From the NCBI RefSeq assembly GCF_001718415.1, contig NZ_CP013377.1:2604001-2668000 (forward strand): a stretch of 64,000 nucleotides of DNA, in the 5' to 3' direction. Each line of letters starts with the position of its first letter. Position 1 is the stretch's first letter. The DNA is from Burkholderia pseudomultivorans. Lineage in GTDB: Bacteria; Pseudomonadota; Gammaproteobacteria; Burkholderiales; Burkholderiaceae. The translations under genes and the position numbers were made by a program. Shown here piece after piece: positions 17,563 to 25,705 of this stretch. The notes below the pieces were generated by a model. It was not told the origin of the DNA. It did no database searches and saw only the letters and a list, made by a program, of their open reading frames with translations.

Positions 17563-19095
17563 CTACTCCTTGTCGCGCTTCGCGGCCTTGTCGCCGCGCG
17601 CGCCGTTCGCATCGGCCGCGCCGACGATGCCGCGCTCGCGCGCCCAGACGATCGCCTCGCCGCGACTGTGCACGTCGAGCTTCGCGTAGATCGTCGCGAC
17701 GTGATTGCGCACCGTGTTCGGCGCCAGCCCGAGGCGGCCGGCGATTTCCTTGTCCGCGAGGCCGTGGCACAGCAGGTCGAACACGTCGCGCTCGCGCGCG
17801 GTCAGGTCCGACAGCTGCGCGCCCGCGTCCGGCGCATTCGCGCGCCGCACGTTCGCGAGCTTCTCGATCAGCGTGCGGCTGAACCACGACGCATCCTGCA
17901 TCGCGGTCTCGATCGCATACACGAGTTCCATCTCGGTGCGCTTGCGATCGCTGATGTCGAGCAGCGCGACCAGCAGGCAGTCCTGCCCGTGGATCGCGAC
18001 GGGGTCGGCCGACACCAGGCAGTCGCGCACGTCGCCGTCCAGCGTGCGGATCTGCACGTCCGCGTTGCGCACGTTGCCGTCGCGTGCGAGCTGGGCGTCG
18101 AGTCGCTGCCGCGCGCCGCGCTCGGCCCACAGTCCGATCTCCTCGGCCGACTTGCCGAGCACGTCGGCCTGCGCATGCCCGGTCATGCCGACGAACGCGT
18201 CGTTGACGTCGAGCAGCTCGAACCGGTCCGCGGTGACGATCGCGGTCGCGACCGGCGCCATCCGGAACGCCTTCGCGAAGCGCTCCTCGCTCTGCCGCAA
18301 CGCGCGCTCGGCCTGCTTGCGCGGTTCGAGATCCATGAACGTGAACAGCATGCACGCTTCGCCGTTCATGTCGATCGGCTGGCCCGCGACGACGACCGCC
18401 TTCGTGCCGCCGTCCGCGAGCTTCAGCACGGCCTCCATCTGCGGGATCGTCGCGCCTTCGCTGAGCCGCTCGATCGCGAGTTCGCGCCGATCGGCGTGTT
18501 CGAGCACGTCGAGTTCGTACACCGAGCGGCCGAGCACGTCGTCGCGCGCGTGGCCCGTCATGTCGAGAAAGCCCTGGTTGACCTTCACGTAGCGCAGGTC
18601 GTCGAGGCGGCAGATCACGGCCGGCGCCGGATTCGCGTTGAAGGTGCGCTCGAAGCGCTGCTCGGCGCTCGCCCATTCGGTTGCGTCGTGCAGCACCAGC
18701 GCGAGACAGTCGGGCTCGCCGGCCGCGTTCGTCAGCACGAGGCTGCGGATCCGGTGCACCCAGGTCACGTTCTCGTCGGCGGCCGATTCGACTTCGACCG
18801 TCACGTCGCTGAATTCCTCGCCGGCAATCACGCGATCCATCGGATAGTGTCCGTCGCGCACCGGATGGTTGTTGCGATAGCGCAGCCGGAAGCGCTCGCG
18901 ATAGTCGGTGACGTCCGCGCCGAGCGCTTTCAGTTCGGTCACGCCGTGCATGGCGAGCGCGGCCTCGTTTGCCCACACGATCCGCTGGTCGGGCTCGATC
19001 AGGATCACGCCCTCGGTCAGCCCGGCGATGATCTGGTGCAGCTGGCGCCGATCGGTATGCGATTTCAACGCCTGTTCGTTTACGGGTTCGTCCAT
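17563..19095 (-). CDS. Multi-PAS LuxR-type transcriptional regulator
   Basis: 510 residues from the ATG at 19095, the start that excludes an unconserved Arg-rich extension open further upstream. Three PAS-like sensory domains lie at about 20-125, 150-260 and 285-400 (ending respectively around LVLHDATEW, FMDLEPRKQ and LLDISDRKR), followed by a NarL/LuxR HTH at about 440-500 (LTARERDVFDLLCHGLADKE, NTVRNHVATIYAKL). There is no receiver or kinase domain, so it is a one-component cytoplasmic sensor, perhaps of redox, light or a small ligand. It is flanked by stress genes on both sides and by repeated dyads it may bind. Confidence 0.88.
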   Translation of the reverse strand: MDEPVNEQALKSHTDRRQLHQIIAGLTEGVILIEPDQRIVWANEAALAMHGVTELKALGADVTDYRERFRLRYRNNHPVRDGHYPMDRVIAGEEFSDVTVEVESAADENVTWVHRIRSLVLTNAAGEPDCLALVLHDATEWASAEQRFERTFNANPAPAVICRLDDLRYVKVNQGFLDMTGHARDDVLGRSVYELDVLEHADRRELAIERLSEGATIPQMEAVLKLADGGTKAVVVAGQPIDMNGEACMLFTFMDLEPRKQAERALRQSEERFAKAFRMAPVATAIVTADRFELLDVNDAFVGMTGHAQADVLGKSAEEIGLWAERGARQRLDAQLARDGNVRNADVQIRTLDGDVRDCLVSADPVAIHGQDCLLVALLDISDRKRTEMELVYAIETAMQDASWFSRTLIEKLANVRRANAPDAGAQLSDLTARERDVFDLLCHGLADKEIAGRLGLAPNTVRNHVATIYAKLDVHSRGEAIVWARERGIVGAADANGARGDKAAKRDKE

Positions 19096-19225
19096 CGATG
19101 GGTTCCACGTCGTCAGCAAGGTCGTCGCACCGGTCGCCTGCCGTACCGACAGGCGCCGCACGCGCCGACACGCGCCGCCCGGCGCGTGTGGCGATGATCG
19201 CGTGCCGCGCGTCCGCAGGGCAGAC

Positions 19226-19256
19226 GCGAATGCACTACCCGCAATAGTACATTCGC
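19226..19256. promoter_or_regulatory. Inverted repeat upstream of the PAS-LuxR gene
   Basis: GCGAATGCACTA (19226-19237) and TAGTACATTCGC (19245-19256) form a 12-bp dyad with one mismatch and a seven-base centre. Located 131 bp before the regulator start in a 405-bp gap that also serves the plus-strand stress genes. Probable autoregulatory or shared operator. Confidence 0.6.
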
Positions 19257-19380
19257 ACCGCGCGTCGCCGGTGTGCGCCAGGCCGCCGTTGCACGACATG
19301 CGCGTGCGGGCGCCCGCATCGCGTCCGACTTGCGCCGCGCGCACACCCGCGCAGCCCGCGACTGCCGCTGCGCGTGTCCG

Positions 19381-19395
19381 GTGCGAATGCACTAG
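19381..19395. promoter_or_regulatory. Copy of the GTGCGAATGCACTAG element before the BON/csbD genes
   Basis: The sequence repeats the arm of the 19226-19256 dyad (GGTGCGAATGYACTA) and lies 106 bp before the first plus-strand small gene. It is a candidate activator site for the 19501-20460 cluster. Confidence 0.5.
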
Positions 19396-19500
19396 TCGAT
19401 CAGGTGAATTTGCGCGATGTCGCGCCCCGCCCGCCCCGGTACGCTGGACTTGCATCGGCGCTCATGCGCTGCCATCCCGAACCGCACAGGAGATGCAACG

Positions 19501-19665
19501 ATGAAGCTGCACCAGACACCCGATCCGACGCGGCCCGAACCGCATCCGGACAACCCGCCGGAGCCGGCGCCCGGCACGGATCCGCCCGTTCCGCTGCCGC
19601 CGGACCCGCCGCGCCCTGACATGCCGCCGCGCGAACCCGGCTACGACACGCCGATCGTGAAGTGA
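19501..19665 (+). CDS. 54-residue proline-rich protein
   Basis: The ATG at 19501 follows AGGAG at ideal spacing. The product is about one third proline with Pro-Glu, Pro-Asp and Pro-Pro repeats, ends DTPIVK, and has no signal peptide, so it is acidic and intrinsically disordered. It is first in a run of four same-strand small stress-type genes. Similar short Pro-rich reading frames occur next to BON and CsbD genes in related bacteria. Function unknown. The strong ribosome site is the main support. Confidence 0.6.
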   Translation: MKLHQTPDPTRPEPHPDNPPEPAPGTDPPVPLPPDPPRPDMPPREPGYDTPIVK

Positions 19666-19712
19666 CGCACACGGTCGCATTCATTCATCACGCCAACCGA
19701 GGGAGGAATTTT

Positions 19713-20060
19713 ATGAACAAGACCCCGCATCTTTCGACGCTGCTCGCCGTCAGCGCGGCCTTTCTGCTCGGCGTCGCGCCCATGGCGAACGTCCATGCGC
19801 AGGCCTCGTCCGGCGACGGCACGGCGGCCGAATCGAGCCAGCCCGTCACCGACACGTGGATCACGACCAAGGTGAAGAGCGAACTCGCGACCACCGACGG
19901 GCTGAAAAGCCTGGACATCGGCGTGAAGACGATCGACGGCGTCGTCACGCTGACCGGCGTGCTGCCGAGCAAGATCGCCGTGAAGAAGGCAGTCGCGGTG
20001 ACGCGCGCGATCAAGGGCGTGAAGCACGTCGACGCATCCGGCCTGAAGGCAAAGGCCTGA
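19713..20060 (+). CDS. Periplasmic BON-domain protein (OsmY-like)
   Basis: 115 residues from ATG 19713, preceded by GGGAGG. Residues 1-~29 are a signal peptide (ending VHAQ), then one BON domain (about 45-113: TDTWITTKVKSEL, VKTIDGVVTLTGVLPS, HVDASGLKAK). BON domains bind phospholipid or other envelope components and are typical of osmotic-stress proteins such as OsmY, which has two copies. Here there is only one. Grouped with CsbD genes, it fits an envelope-stress role. Confidence 0.9.
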   Translation: MNKTPHLSTLLAVSAAFLLGVAPMANVHAQASSGDGTAAESSQPVTDTWITTKVKSELATTDGLKSLDIGVKTIDGVVTLTGVLPSKIAVKKAVAVTRAIKGVKHVDASGLKAKA

Positions 20061-20116
20061 CCACGCTGCGCGGCGAGCCGCCGCGCATTTTCCTGACCTG
20101 AACCAAGGAGCACATG

Positions 20117-20314
20117 ATGAACGAGGACAAGATCAAGGGCCAATGGAAGCAGCTCTCGGGCAAGCTCAAGGCCAAGTGGGGCAAGCTGACCGACGACGAT
20201 CTCAAGGTGGCCGACGGCAATCGCGAGTATCTGGCCGGCAAGATCCAGGAGCGTTACGGGATCGCCCGCGACGAAGCCGAGAAGCAGCTGAAGGAGTTCG
20301 ACCGCGAGCTGTAA
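20117..20314 (+). CDS. CsbD-family stress protein (second copy)
   Basis: 65 residues (ATG 20117; an adjacent ATG at 20114 is too close to the AAGGAG). The sequence MNEDKIKGQWKQLSGKLKAK matches the CsbD core, followed by KWGKLTDDDL and an acidic helical tail ending EFDREL. Resembles YjbJ of E. coli. It is in line with the BON gene 56 bp upstream and the tiny membrane protein 62 bp downstream, making a compact stress operon. Confidence 0.92.
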   Translation: MNEDKIKGQWKQLSGKLKAKWGKLTDDDLKVADGNREYLAGKIQERYGIARDEAEKQLKEFDREL

Positions 20315-20376
20315 TGCGGTGACGCAACCCGCCGCGGCGCCGCCGGCGTCGCGGCTTTCCCTGTCAGGACGACGAG

Positions 20377-20460
20377 ATGGGCAAATATCTGATCGCGTGG
20401 TTGCTGGGCGTGCCCCTCGGGGTGCTGGTGCTGTTCTATCTGATTACGCACCTGTTCTGA
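20377..20460 (+). CDS. 27-residue single-span membrane protein
   Basis: ATG 20377 preceded by AGGACGACGAG. The whole product is one hydrophobic helix: MGKYLIAWLLGVPLGV then LVLFYLITHLF, with Lys near the N-terminus and His near the C-terminus, hence probably one membrane span. Too short for ordinary gene callers. Its position at the end of the BON-CsbD run and its clean ribosome site support it. Small hydrophobic proteins of this type are often stress-induced membrane regulators; the role here is unknown. Confidence 0.65.
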   Translation: MGKYLIAWLLGVPLGVLVLFYLITHLF

Positions 20461-20483
20461 AAACGCGATGCGTACCGCGATGG

Positions 20484-20505
20484 CGCGCGCCCGAGGGCGC
20501 GCGCT
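20484..20505. terminator. GC-rich hairpin between convergent genes
   Basis: GCGCGCGCCC (20484-20493) and GGGCGCGCGC (20496-20505) form a 10-bp arm pair around two bases. It lies between the stops of the tiny membrane gene (20460) and the minus-strand oxoadipate enzyme (20512). There is only a weak T-tract, so terminator function is uncertain. Confidence 0.45.
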
Positions 20506-20511
20506 TCGCGT

Positions 20512-21537
20512 TTACTTCGCGTTCGCGGTCATCTTGAAGATGCCCTGCGCATTGCCGGCATCGAAGCGCAGGTCGGTCACCCAGCGGCGCTGCGCCTGGT
20601 CGAACGTGCGCTTGCGCGTGATGAATTCGTAGAACGAGCCCGGCACGTTGCGCTTCACGATGCCGCCATCGCGCGTGCGGAATTCGCGCTCGACCGTATC
20701 CGCACGGTAAGCGGTCTGGAATACGCGGCCCGAACGCGAGTGCTCGACTTCCGGCTTCATCGGCCGGCCCTTCGCCTTCTCGTCGTCGGACAGCGCGAAC
20801 ACGTCGGCGACGCGGTCGGTCGCGTGATTGAATGCATTGCCTTCGGTCGCGATCCACGCCATCTCGGCGGACTCGAGCAGCAGCGTTTCGTAGTCGAGTT
20901 CGTTCGGCACGTCGTGCTGGCGCGCGAAGGCGCCGACGATCTCGGGCAGCAATTGATGCGCGGCGTCGAGCGACAGCCAGCCTTCGCGCTCGACTTCCCA
21001 CAGCAGCGCAACGGCCGCCGGCGACAGCGGATCGCGCGACGAGCTCACGACGTTCGTCACGGCCTGCTGGAATTCCTTCGAAAAACGTTCCGGATGCAGT
21101 TCGCTGACGAAGAACTGCGCGATCTCGTCCGGGGCATCCTCATGCGCGTACGCGCGGCCCGTCATCCCGAGCTTGTCGAGCGGATAGCGGCCGTTCAGGC
21201 GGAAGCCGAGCGGACGCAGGATCCGCGTGAACGCGGCCTCGCCCGGCGGCAGCGCGCCCGTGTGCGGCCAGCGCACCGTGCGCAGCGCGCCGTGATCGAA
21301 ATAGACGGAGCCGCCGTTCCGCACCGCGTCGGCCGTGTACGCGCGGCCATTCGCCGAACGGTCGAGCAGCCCCTCGAACAGCGCCATGTTCATCGCCTGC
21401 GCGATCTCCGCGCGCGTCACGACGCCGGGTTCCCACTCGTCGAGAATGGCAGGCATGTTCAGGGTCGCGAACAGGGCGTCGGTTTTCGCCTGTCCCAGCA
21501 GCTTCGTCAGCAAGCTGTCGATATTCGGGTTGCGCAT
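20512..21537 (-). CDS. hglS: 2-oxoadipate dioxygenase/decarboxylase (HglS/YdcJ, DUF1338)
   Basis: 341 residues from ATG 21537. The DUF1338 fold is a non-haem iron enzyme related to hydroxymandelate synthase. In Pseudomonas the family converts 2-oxoadipate to D-2-hydroxyglutarate in lysine catabolism. Features: short N-terminal helix MRNPNIDSLLTKLLG, YFDHGALRTVRW with a candidate metal-binding His, the central LGFRLNGRYPLDKLGMTGRA, HEDAPDEIAQFFVSELHPE, NAFNHATDRV with another His, and the C-terminal PGSFYEFITRKR carrying the Glu ligand. A divergent LysR gene sits 217 bp away. Specificity is by homology only. Confidence 0.85.
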   Translation of the reverse strand: MRNPNIDSLLTKLLGQAKTDALFATLNMPAILDEWEPGVVTRAEIAQAMNMALFEGLLDRSANGRAYTADAVRNGGSVYFDHGALRTVRWPHTGALPPGEAAFTRILRPLGFRLNGRYPLDKLGMTGRAYAHEDAPDEIAQFFVSELHPERFSKEFQQAVTNVVSSSRDPLSPAAVALLWEVEREGWLSLDAAHQLLPEIVGAFARQHDVPNELDYETLLLESAEMAWIATEGNAFNHATDRVADVFALSDDEKAKGRPMKPEVEHSRSGRVFQTAYRADTVEREFRTRDGGIVKRNVPGSFYEFITRKRTFDQAQRRWVTDLRFDAGNAQGIFKMTANAK

Positions 21538-21754
21538 CAGGATCTCTCGTGTCGGGACCGGCCGGCAAAGCGTGCCGGCAAACTTGTCGGCCGGCCGCCC
21601 GCGGGCGCCTGGCCTTGCACGGGATGCATTATTCAAAGGCTTGCAGCCGGGCGTAAAGCGAGATTAAATTGACACGTGATGAGTTTTTGGAATTATCCGC
21701 GGTCAGTCGCCGGCCGTCGCGGCCCGCGCCCCATCGTCCGACTTATCGAACATC

Positions 21755-22708
21755 ATGCGTAAATTCAAGATCCCCAACATGGGCGCGCTCGTCGCGTTCG
21801 AAGCCGCCGCGCGCCACGAAAGTTTCACGCATGCAGCGAAGGAGCTGTTCCTGACCGAAAGCGCGGTATCGCGGCAGATCGCGACGCTCGAATCGAGCCT
21901 CGGCGTGCGGCTGTTCGCGCGCGTCAAGCAGCGCGTCGTGCTGACGCGCGCCGGCAAGCTGTACGGCACGCAGGTGCGGCGCGCGCTGGAAGCGCTCGAC
22001 CGCGACACGCTGTCGATCATCGCGCACGGCAGCGGCGGCGGCTACCTGGAACTCGCGGTGCTGCCGACTTTCGCGTCGCACTGGCTGATCCCGCGCATCA
22101 AGAGCTTCTATGACCGCACGCCCGACGTGCGCGTCAACATGGGCAGTCGCACCGACCTGTTCTCGTTCGAGGACACGCACTTCGAGGCGGCGATTCACTA
22201 CGGCAAGCCGACCTGGCCCGGCACGTCGTCCGACTACCTGTTCGGCGAGGAAGTGGTGCCGATCTGCTCGCCCGCGCTGCTCGACGGGCCGGTGGAGCGC
22301 GTCGAGGATCTGCTCGCCTATCCGCTGCTGCACTCGACCACGCGCCCCGGCGCGTGGGCGCAATGGTTCGAGTCGCACGGCGTCGAGGACATCCGCACGA
22401 TGCAGGGCGTGCGCTACGAGCTGCATACGATGCTGATCAGCGCGGCCGCGGCCGGGCTCGGCATCGCGCTCGTGCCGAAGTTCTTCGTCGAGGAGCAGTT
22501 GCAGCAGCTCGGGCTGGTCGTCCCGTGCGACGCAGCGACGGTCGGCGATTCGGCGTACTACCTCGTGTATCCGACCGAGTTCAGCCATAGCAAGCCGCTG
22601 GAGCTGTTTCGCGCGTGGCTGCTTGAACAGGCGAGCGCGTATGCGGCGCCGGGGGGCGATGCGGTGACCGTGGACGCCGATCTGGAGGATGACGAGGACG
22701 TCGAGTAG
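21755..22708 (+). CDS. LysR-family regulator divergent from hglS
   Basis: 317 residues with a LysR HTH at ~8-65 (LVAFEAAARHESFTHAAKEL, SAVSRQIATLESSL) and an effector domain of the GcvA group (LPTFASHWLIPRIKSF). An acidic C-terminal tail (DADLEDDEDVE) is unusual. Head-to-head with the oxoadipate dioxygenase gene, so it probably controls lysine or 2-oxoadipate breakdown in response to an intermediate. The effector is unknown. Confidence 0.88.
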   Translation: MRKFKIPNMGALVAFEAAARHESFTHAAKELFLTESAVSRQIATLESSLGVRLFARVKQRVVLTRAGKLYGTQVRRALEALDRDTLSIIAHGSGGGYLELAVLPTFASHWLIPRIKSFYDRTPDVRVNMGSRTDLFSFEDTHFEAAIHYGKPTWPGTSSDYLFGEEVVPICSPALLDGPVERVEDLLAYPLLHSTTRPGAWAQWFESHGVEDIRTMQGVRYELHTMLISAAAAGLGIALVPKFFVEEQLQQLGLVVPCDAATVGDSAYYLVYPTEFSHSKPLELFRAWLLEQASAYAAPGGDAVTVDADLEDDEDVE

Positions 22709-23270
22709 CGGGTCGCATTGCGACGTCCGGCCCGGCTCGCTTCACGAGGCAGTCGGAAACGGTAGCGAAGGAAAGAAGAGAATCGCGACGACACTGTCGC
22801 GGAGAAGGACGGGTCGAAGGAGAAGCGGTTCCCTGTCCGGTGCGCGCCGGGCCGGGCAACCCCGACCCGGCGCTCCGGGCAGCCGACCTCGCTTCGGCAG
22901 CGCGGCAGCGTTTCGTCGTTCACTTCGTAGGCTCCCTCAGGTTCCCTGCATTTTTTACTTCGCCGCGCTGCGCCATTATCCGCCCAAATTCGTCGACGTG
23001 AAACGTTTGCGCAAGCGCGGAACGCGTTATACACGATATTCCGACACAGTTTTACATTTTGCTTTCCGCGTCAGCGAACGCGCGGGGTAAATCTTGCATT
23101 CGGCCCGGGGTTCCTTTTTAATGGAACTGGTTCCATTCCTTGCTTCGGCCATGCCGGTGCGTGACGCGCCGCCGTCTGCGCGTCATCATGCTGATTCAGG
23201 ATCGAGGACCGCCAGCTCAGGATTCCGTATCGCCCGTCCGTTCCCGGACACCCCGTCAAGCGAGACCGTC
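22709..23270. other. Long intergenic region before the GapN-like gene
   Basis: 562 bp with no gene on either strand that I can support. The first half is GC-rich and repetitive in GAAGGA-type purine tracts (22760-22830). The second half becomes AT-richer (22940-23140) and should contain the dehydrogenase promoter. The palindrome at 23120-23137 lies here. Confidence 0.45.
23120..23137. promoter_or_regulatory. 18-bp palindrome AATGGAACTGGTTCCATT
   Basis: A perfect inverted repeat of 8-bp arms with a TG centre, 134 bp before the GapN-like start in an AT-richer promoter region. Likely an operator for a dimeric repressor. The element has the GGAAC/GTTCC form seen with several GntR or LacI regulators, but no regulator gene is adjacent other than the LysR. 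Confidence 0.5.
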
Positions 23271-24899
23271 ATGCCCGATTCCGCCTCCCTGCAGCAACTG
23301 TTTCCCGCCGTCCAGGACATCCCCGCCGAATACCGGCTCAGCTCGCCGATCCACCAGCGCGTGTCGCTCGTCGACGGCGAACTGCGGCCGTGGGACGGCG
23401 CGACCAAGACCGTGCTGTCGCCCGTATGCGTGCGGCAGCCGGACGGCAGCGTCGAACAGGTCGAGATCGGCAGCTATCCGGTGATGGGGGAAACGGAAAG
23501 CGACGCGGCGCTCGACGCCGCGGTGCGCGCCTACGATTCCGGTCGCGGCGAATGGCCGACGATGAAGGTCGAGCAACGCATCGCGTGCATGCAGGACTTC
23601 ATCAAGCGGATGGTCGCGCAGCGCGAGCTGGTCGTGAACCTGATCATGTGGGAGATCGGCAAGAGCCTTGCCGACTCGCAGAAGGAGTTCGACCGCACCG
23701 TCACGTACATGACGCAGACGATCGACGCGCTGAAGGAACTCGACAACGCGAACTCGCGCTTCGTGATCGCGGAAGGCACGATCGGCCAGATCCGCCGCAC
23801 GCCGCTCGGCGTCGTGCTGTGCATGGGTCCGTACAACTATCCGCTGAACGAAACCTTCGCGACGCTGATCCCCGCGCTGCTGATGGGCAACACCGTCGTG
23901 TTCAAGCCGCCGCAGTACGGCACGCTGCTGTTCGAGCCGCTGCTCGAGGCGTTCCGCGATGCGTTCCCGAAGGGTGTGATCAACACGATCTACGCACCGG
24001 GCGCGGTGGTCGTGCCGCACATGCTCGCGTCGGGCAAGATCAACGTGCTCGCGCTGATCGGATCGAGCAAGGTCGCCGATCACCTGAAGAAGCAGCATCC
24101 GAAGTCGCACCGGCTGCGCGCGATCCTCGGCCTCGATGCGAAGAACGCGGCGATCGTGCTGCCCGACGCCGATCTCGACCTGACCGTGAAGGAATGCCTG
24201 CTCGGCGCGCTGTCGTTCAACGGCCAGCGCTGTACCGCGCTGAAGATGCTGCTCGTGCACCGCTCGATCGTCGACGAGTTCCTGAAGCGCTTCACCGCCG
24301 AACTCGCGAAGATGAAGGTCGGCATGCCGTGGGAGAAAGGCGTGGCGATCACGCCGCTGCCCGGCATGCATCGCACCGCGTACATGACGGACGCGATCGA
24401 CGATGCGAAGGCGAAGGGCGCGCAGGTCGTCAACGATTCGGGCGGCGTGTTCTGCAAGACGCTGTTCTATCCGGCCGTCGTGTATCCGGTGTCGGAGGGA
24501 ATGAAGCTGTATCGCGAGGAACAGTTCGGGCCGATCATCCCGGTCGCGCCGTTCGACGACGTCGAAACCGCGCTCGACTACGTGACGACGTCCGACCACG
24601 GCCAGCAGGTCAGCATCTTCGGCTCGGATCCGGCGCAGATCGGCGCGCTCGTCGATCCGCTCGTGAACCAGGTGTGCCGCGTGAACATCAACTGCCAGTG
24701 CCAGCGCGGCCCGGACGTGTTCCCGTTCGCCGGGCGCAAGGATTCGGCGGAAGGCACGCTGTCGGTAAGCGATGCGCTGCGCGCGTTCTCGATCCGCTCG
24801 ATGGTGGCGGCGAAGCAGACGGACAGCAGCAAGCAGTTGCTCGACACGATCGTGTCGGACCACTACTCGAAGTTCGTGAATACGGGTTTCATTTTCTGA
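23271..24899 (+). CDS. gapN: GapN-like non-phosphorylating glyceraldehyde-3-phosphate dehydrogenase (ALDH11 group)
   Basis: 542 residues. Member of the aldehyde dehydrogenase superfamily with the catalytic cysteine in FNGQRCTALK (Cys321), Asn189 in MGPYNYPLN, cofactor Lys212 in VVFKPP, and the C-terminal RGPDVFPFAGRKDSA typical of the NADP-dependent GapN/ALDH11 set, which oxidises glyceraldehyde-3-phosphate straight to 3-phosphoglycerate with NADPH gain. At the site of the general-base Glu of ELGGK the sequence reads ILGLDAK (Ile285 by my alignment), with a two-residue insertion. An upstream in-frame extension to 23094 has no coding character. The gene is monocistronic and ends in a clear terminator. 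Confidence 0.85.
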   Translation: MPDSASLQQLFPAVQDIPAEYRLSSPIHQRVSLVDGELRPWDGATKTVLSPVCVRQPDGSVEQVEIGSYPVMGETESDAALDAAVRAYDSGRGEWPTMKVEQRIACMQDFIKRMVAQRELVVNLIMWEIGKSLADSQKEFDRTVTYMTQTIDALKELDNANSRFVIAEGTIGQIRRTPLGVVLCMGPYNYPLNETFATLIPALLMGNTVVFKPPQYGTLLFEPLLEAFRDAFPKGVINTIYAPGAVVVPHMLASGKINVLALIGSSKVADHLKKQHPKSHRLRAILGLDAKNAAIVLPDADLDLTVKECLLGALSFNGQRCTALKMLLVHRSIVDEFLKRFTAELAKMKVGMPWEKGVAITPLPGMHRTAYMTDAIDDAKAKGAQVVNDSGGVFCKTLFYPAVVYPVSEGMKLYREEQFGPIIPVAPFDDVETALDYVTTSDHGQQVSIFGSDPAQIGALVDPLVNQVCRVNINCQCQRGPDVFPFAGRKDSAEGTLSVSDALRAFSIRSMVAAKQTDSSKQLLDTIVSDHYSKFVNTGFIF

Positions 24900-24927
24900 C
24901 GCGGATGCGGATGTGGCCGGTTTGAGA

Positions 24928-24961
24928 AAGTCCGCTGTACGGGAGTGCAGCGGACTTTTTT
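24928..24961 (+). terminator. Rho-independent terminator after gapN
   Basis: AAGTCCGCTG (24928-24937) pairs with CAGCGGACTT (24948-24957) around a 10-base loop, followed by a T-run. Located 28 bp after the stop. Confidence 0.92.
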
Positions 24962-25069
24962 CGTCGTGGTCGGGATCGTTGCTGCCGTCCGCTGTCGTGC
25001 CTTGCTCACGTGCCGCGACCGCGATACGCACGTGGATCGACGACGGCCCCTGCCGCGCAACGCACCGCC

Positions 25070-25705
25070 TTACACGTTCGACACCAGCAACCGAACACCC
25101 GCCACCCCGAACACGACGGCGAGACACGCCTCCATCGCCCGGCGGCAGCGTACGTACAGCCGGCGTGCACCGTCCATCGAGAACACCAGCGCATAGCCGC
25201 CGAACACCGCGCATCCGATCACGACGCAGCCCGGCACGACGGCGCCGTGCGACGCGCCCGCACCATTCGACGACAGCGCGACGATCGACACCCACACGAG
25301 GATCGCTTTCGGATTGGTGAGATGCAGCATCGCGCCGCGAGCATAGAAGCGCGCGAGCCGCGGCTCGCTCGACGCCGGACTCGCCGACGACGAAGCCGGG
25401 GTCGCGATGGCGGTGCGCGCAGACTTGAAAGCGAGCCACAGCAGATACAGCCCGCCGAACAGCTTGATCGCGACGAGCAGCTTCGACCAGGCGAGCAGTG
25501 CCGCCGACACGCCGAGCGTGGCAATCGTCGCCCAGAACATCGATCCCGATATCACGCCGAGCGCGAACGTCAGCGCCGCCTTCCGGCCATGATGCGCGGC
25601 GACCGACATGATCGCGAGATTGCTCGGCCCGGGGCTGGCCGTGCCGACGAAATAAGCCGTATAAGCCAGCAGCAGGTTGGCCGTGAAAAAGGTGTGAGTG
25701 CTCAT
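25070..25705 (-). CDS. LysE/RhtB-family amino acid exporter
   Basis: 211 residues, six predicted membrane helices. N-terminal FVGTASPGPSNLAIMSVA is the family signature with the conserved PGP; the second half holds GAMLHLTNPKAILVWVSI. A central hydrophilic loop (SSSASPASSEPR) is Ala/Ser-rich. It exports an amino acid or analogue such as threonine, homoserine or lysine. The substrate cannot be told. No linked regulator is obvious on the upstream side, where a ~570-bp gap follows. Confidence 0.9.
   Translation of the reverse strand: MSTHTFFTANLLLAYTAYFVGTASPGPSNLAIMSVAAHHGRKAALTFALGVISGSMFWATIATLGVSAALLAWSKLLVAIKLFGGLYLLWLAFKSARTAIATPASSSASPASSEPRLARFYARGAMLHLTNPKAILVWVSIVALSSNGAGASHGAVVPGCVVIGCAVFGGYALVFSMDGARRLYVRCRRAMEACLAVVFGVAGVRLLVSNV

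Noticed and set aside
22558..23034. Possible 158-codon minus-strand gene between LysR and gapN
   Set aside because: Overlaps the 3' end of the LysR gene, Arg/Ser-rich, without start signals.
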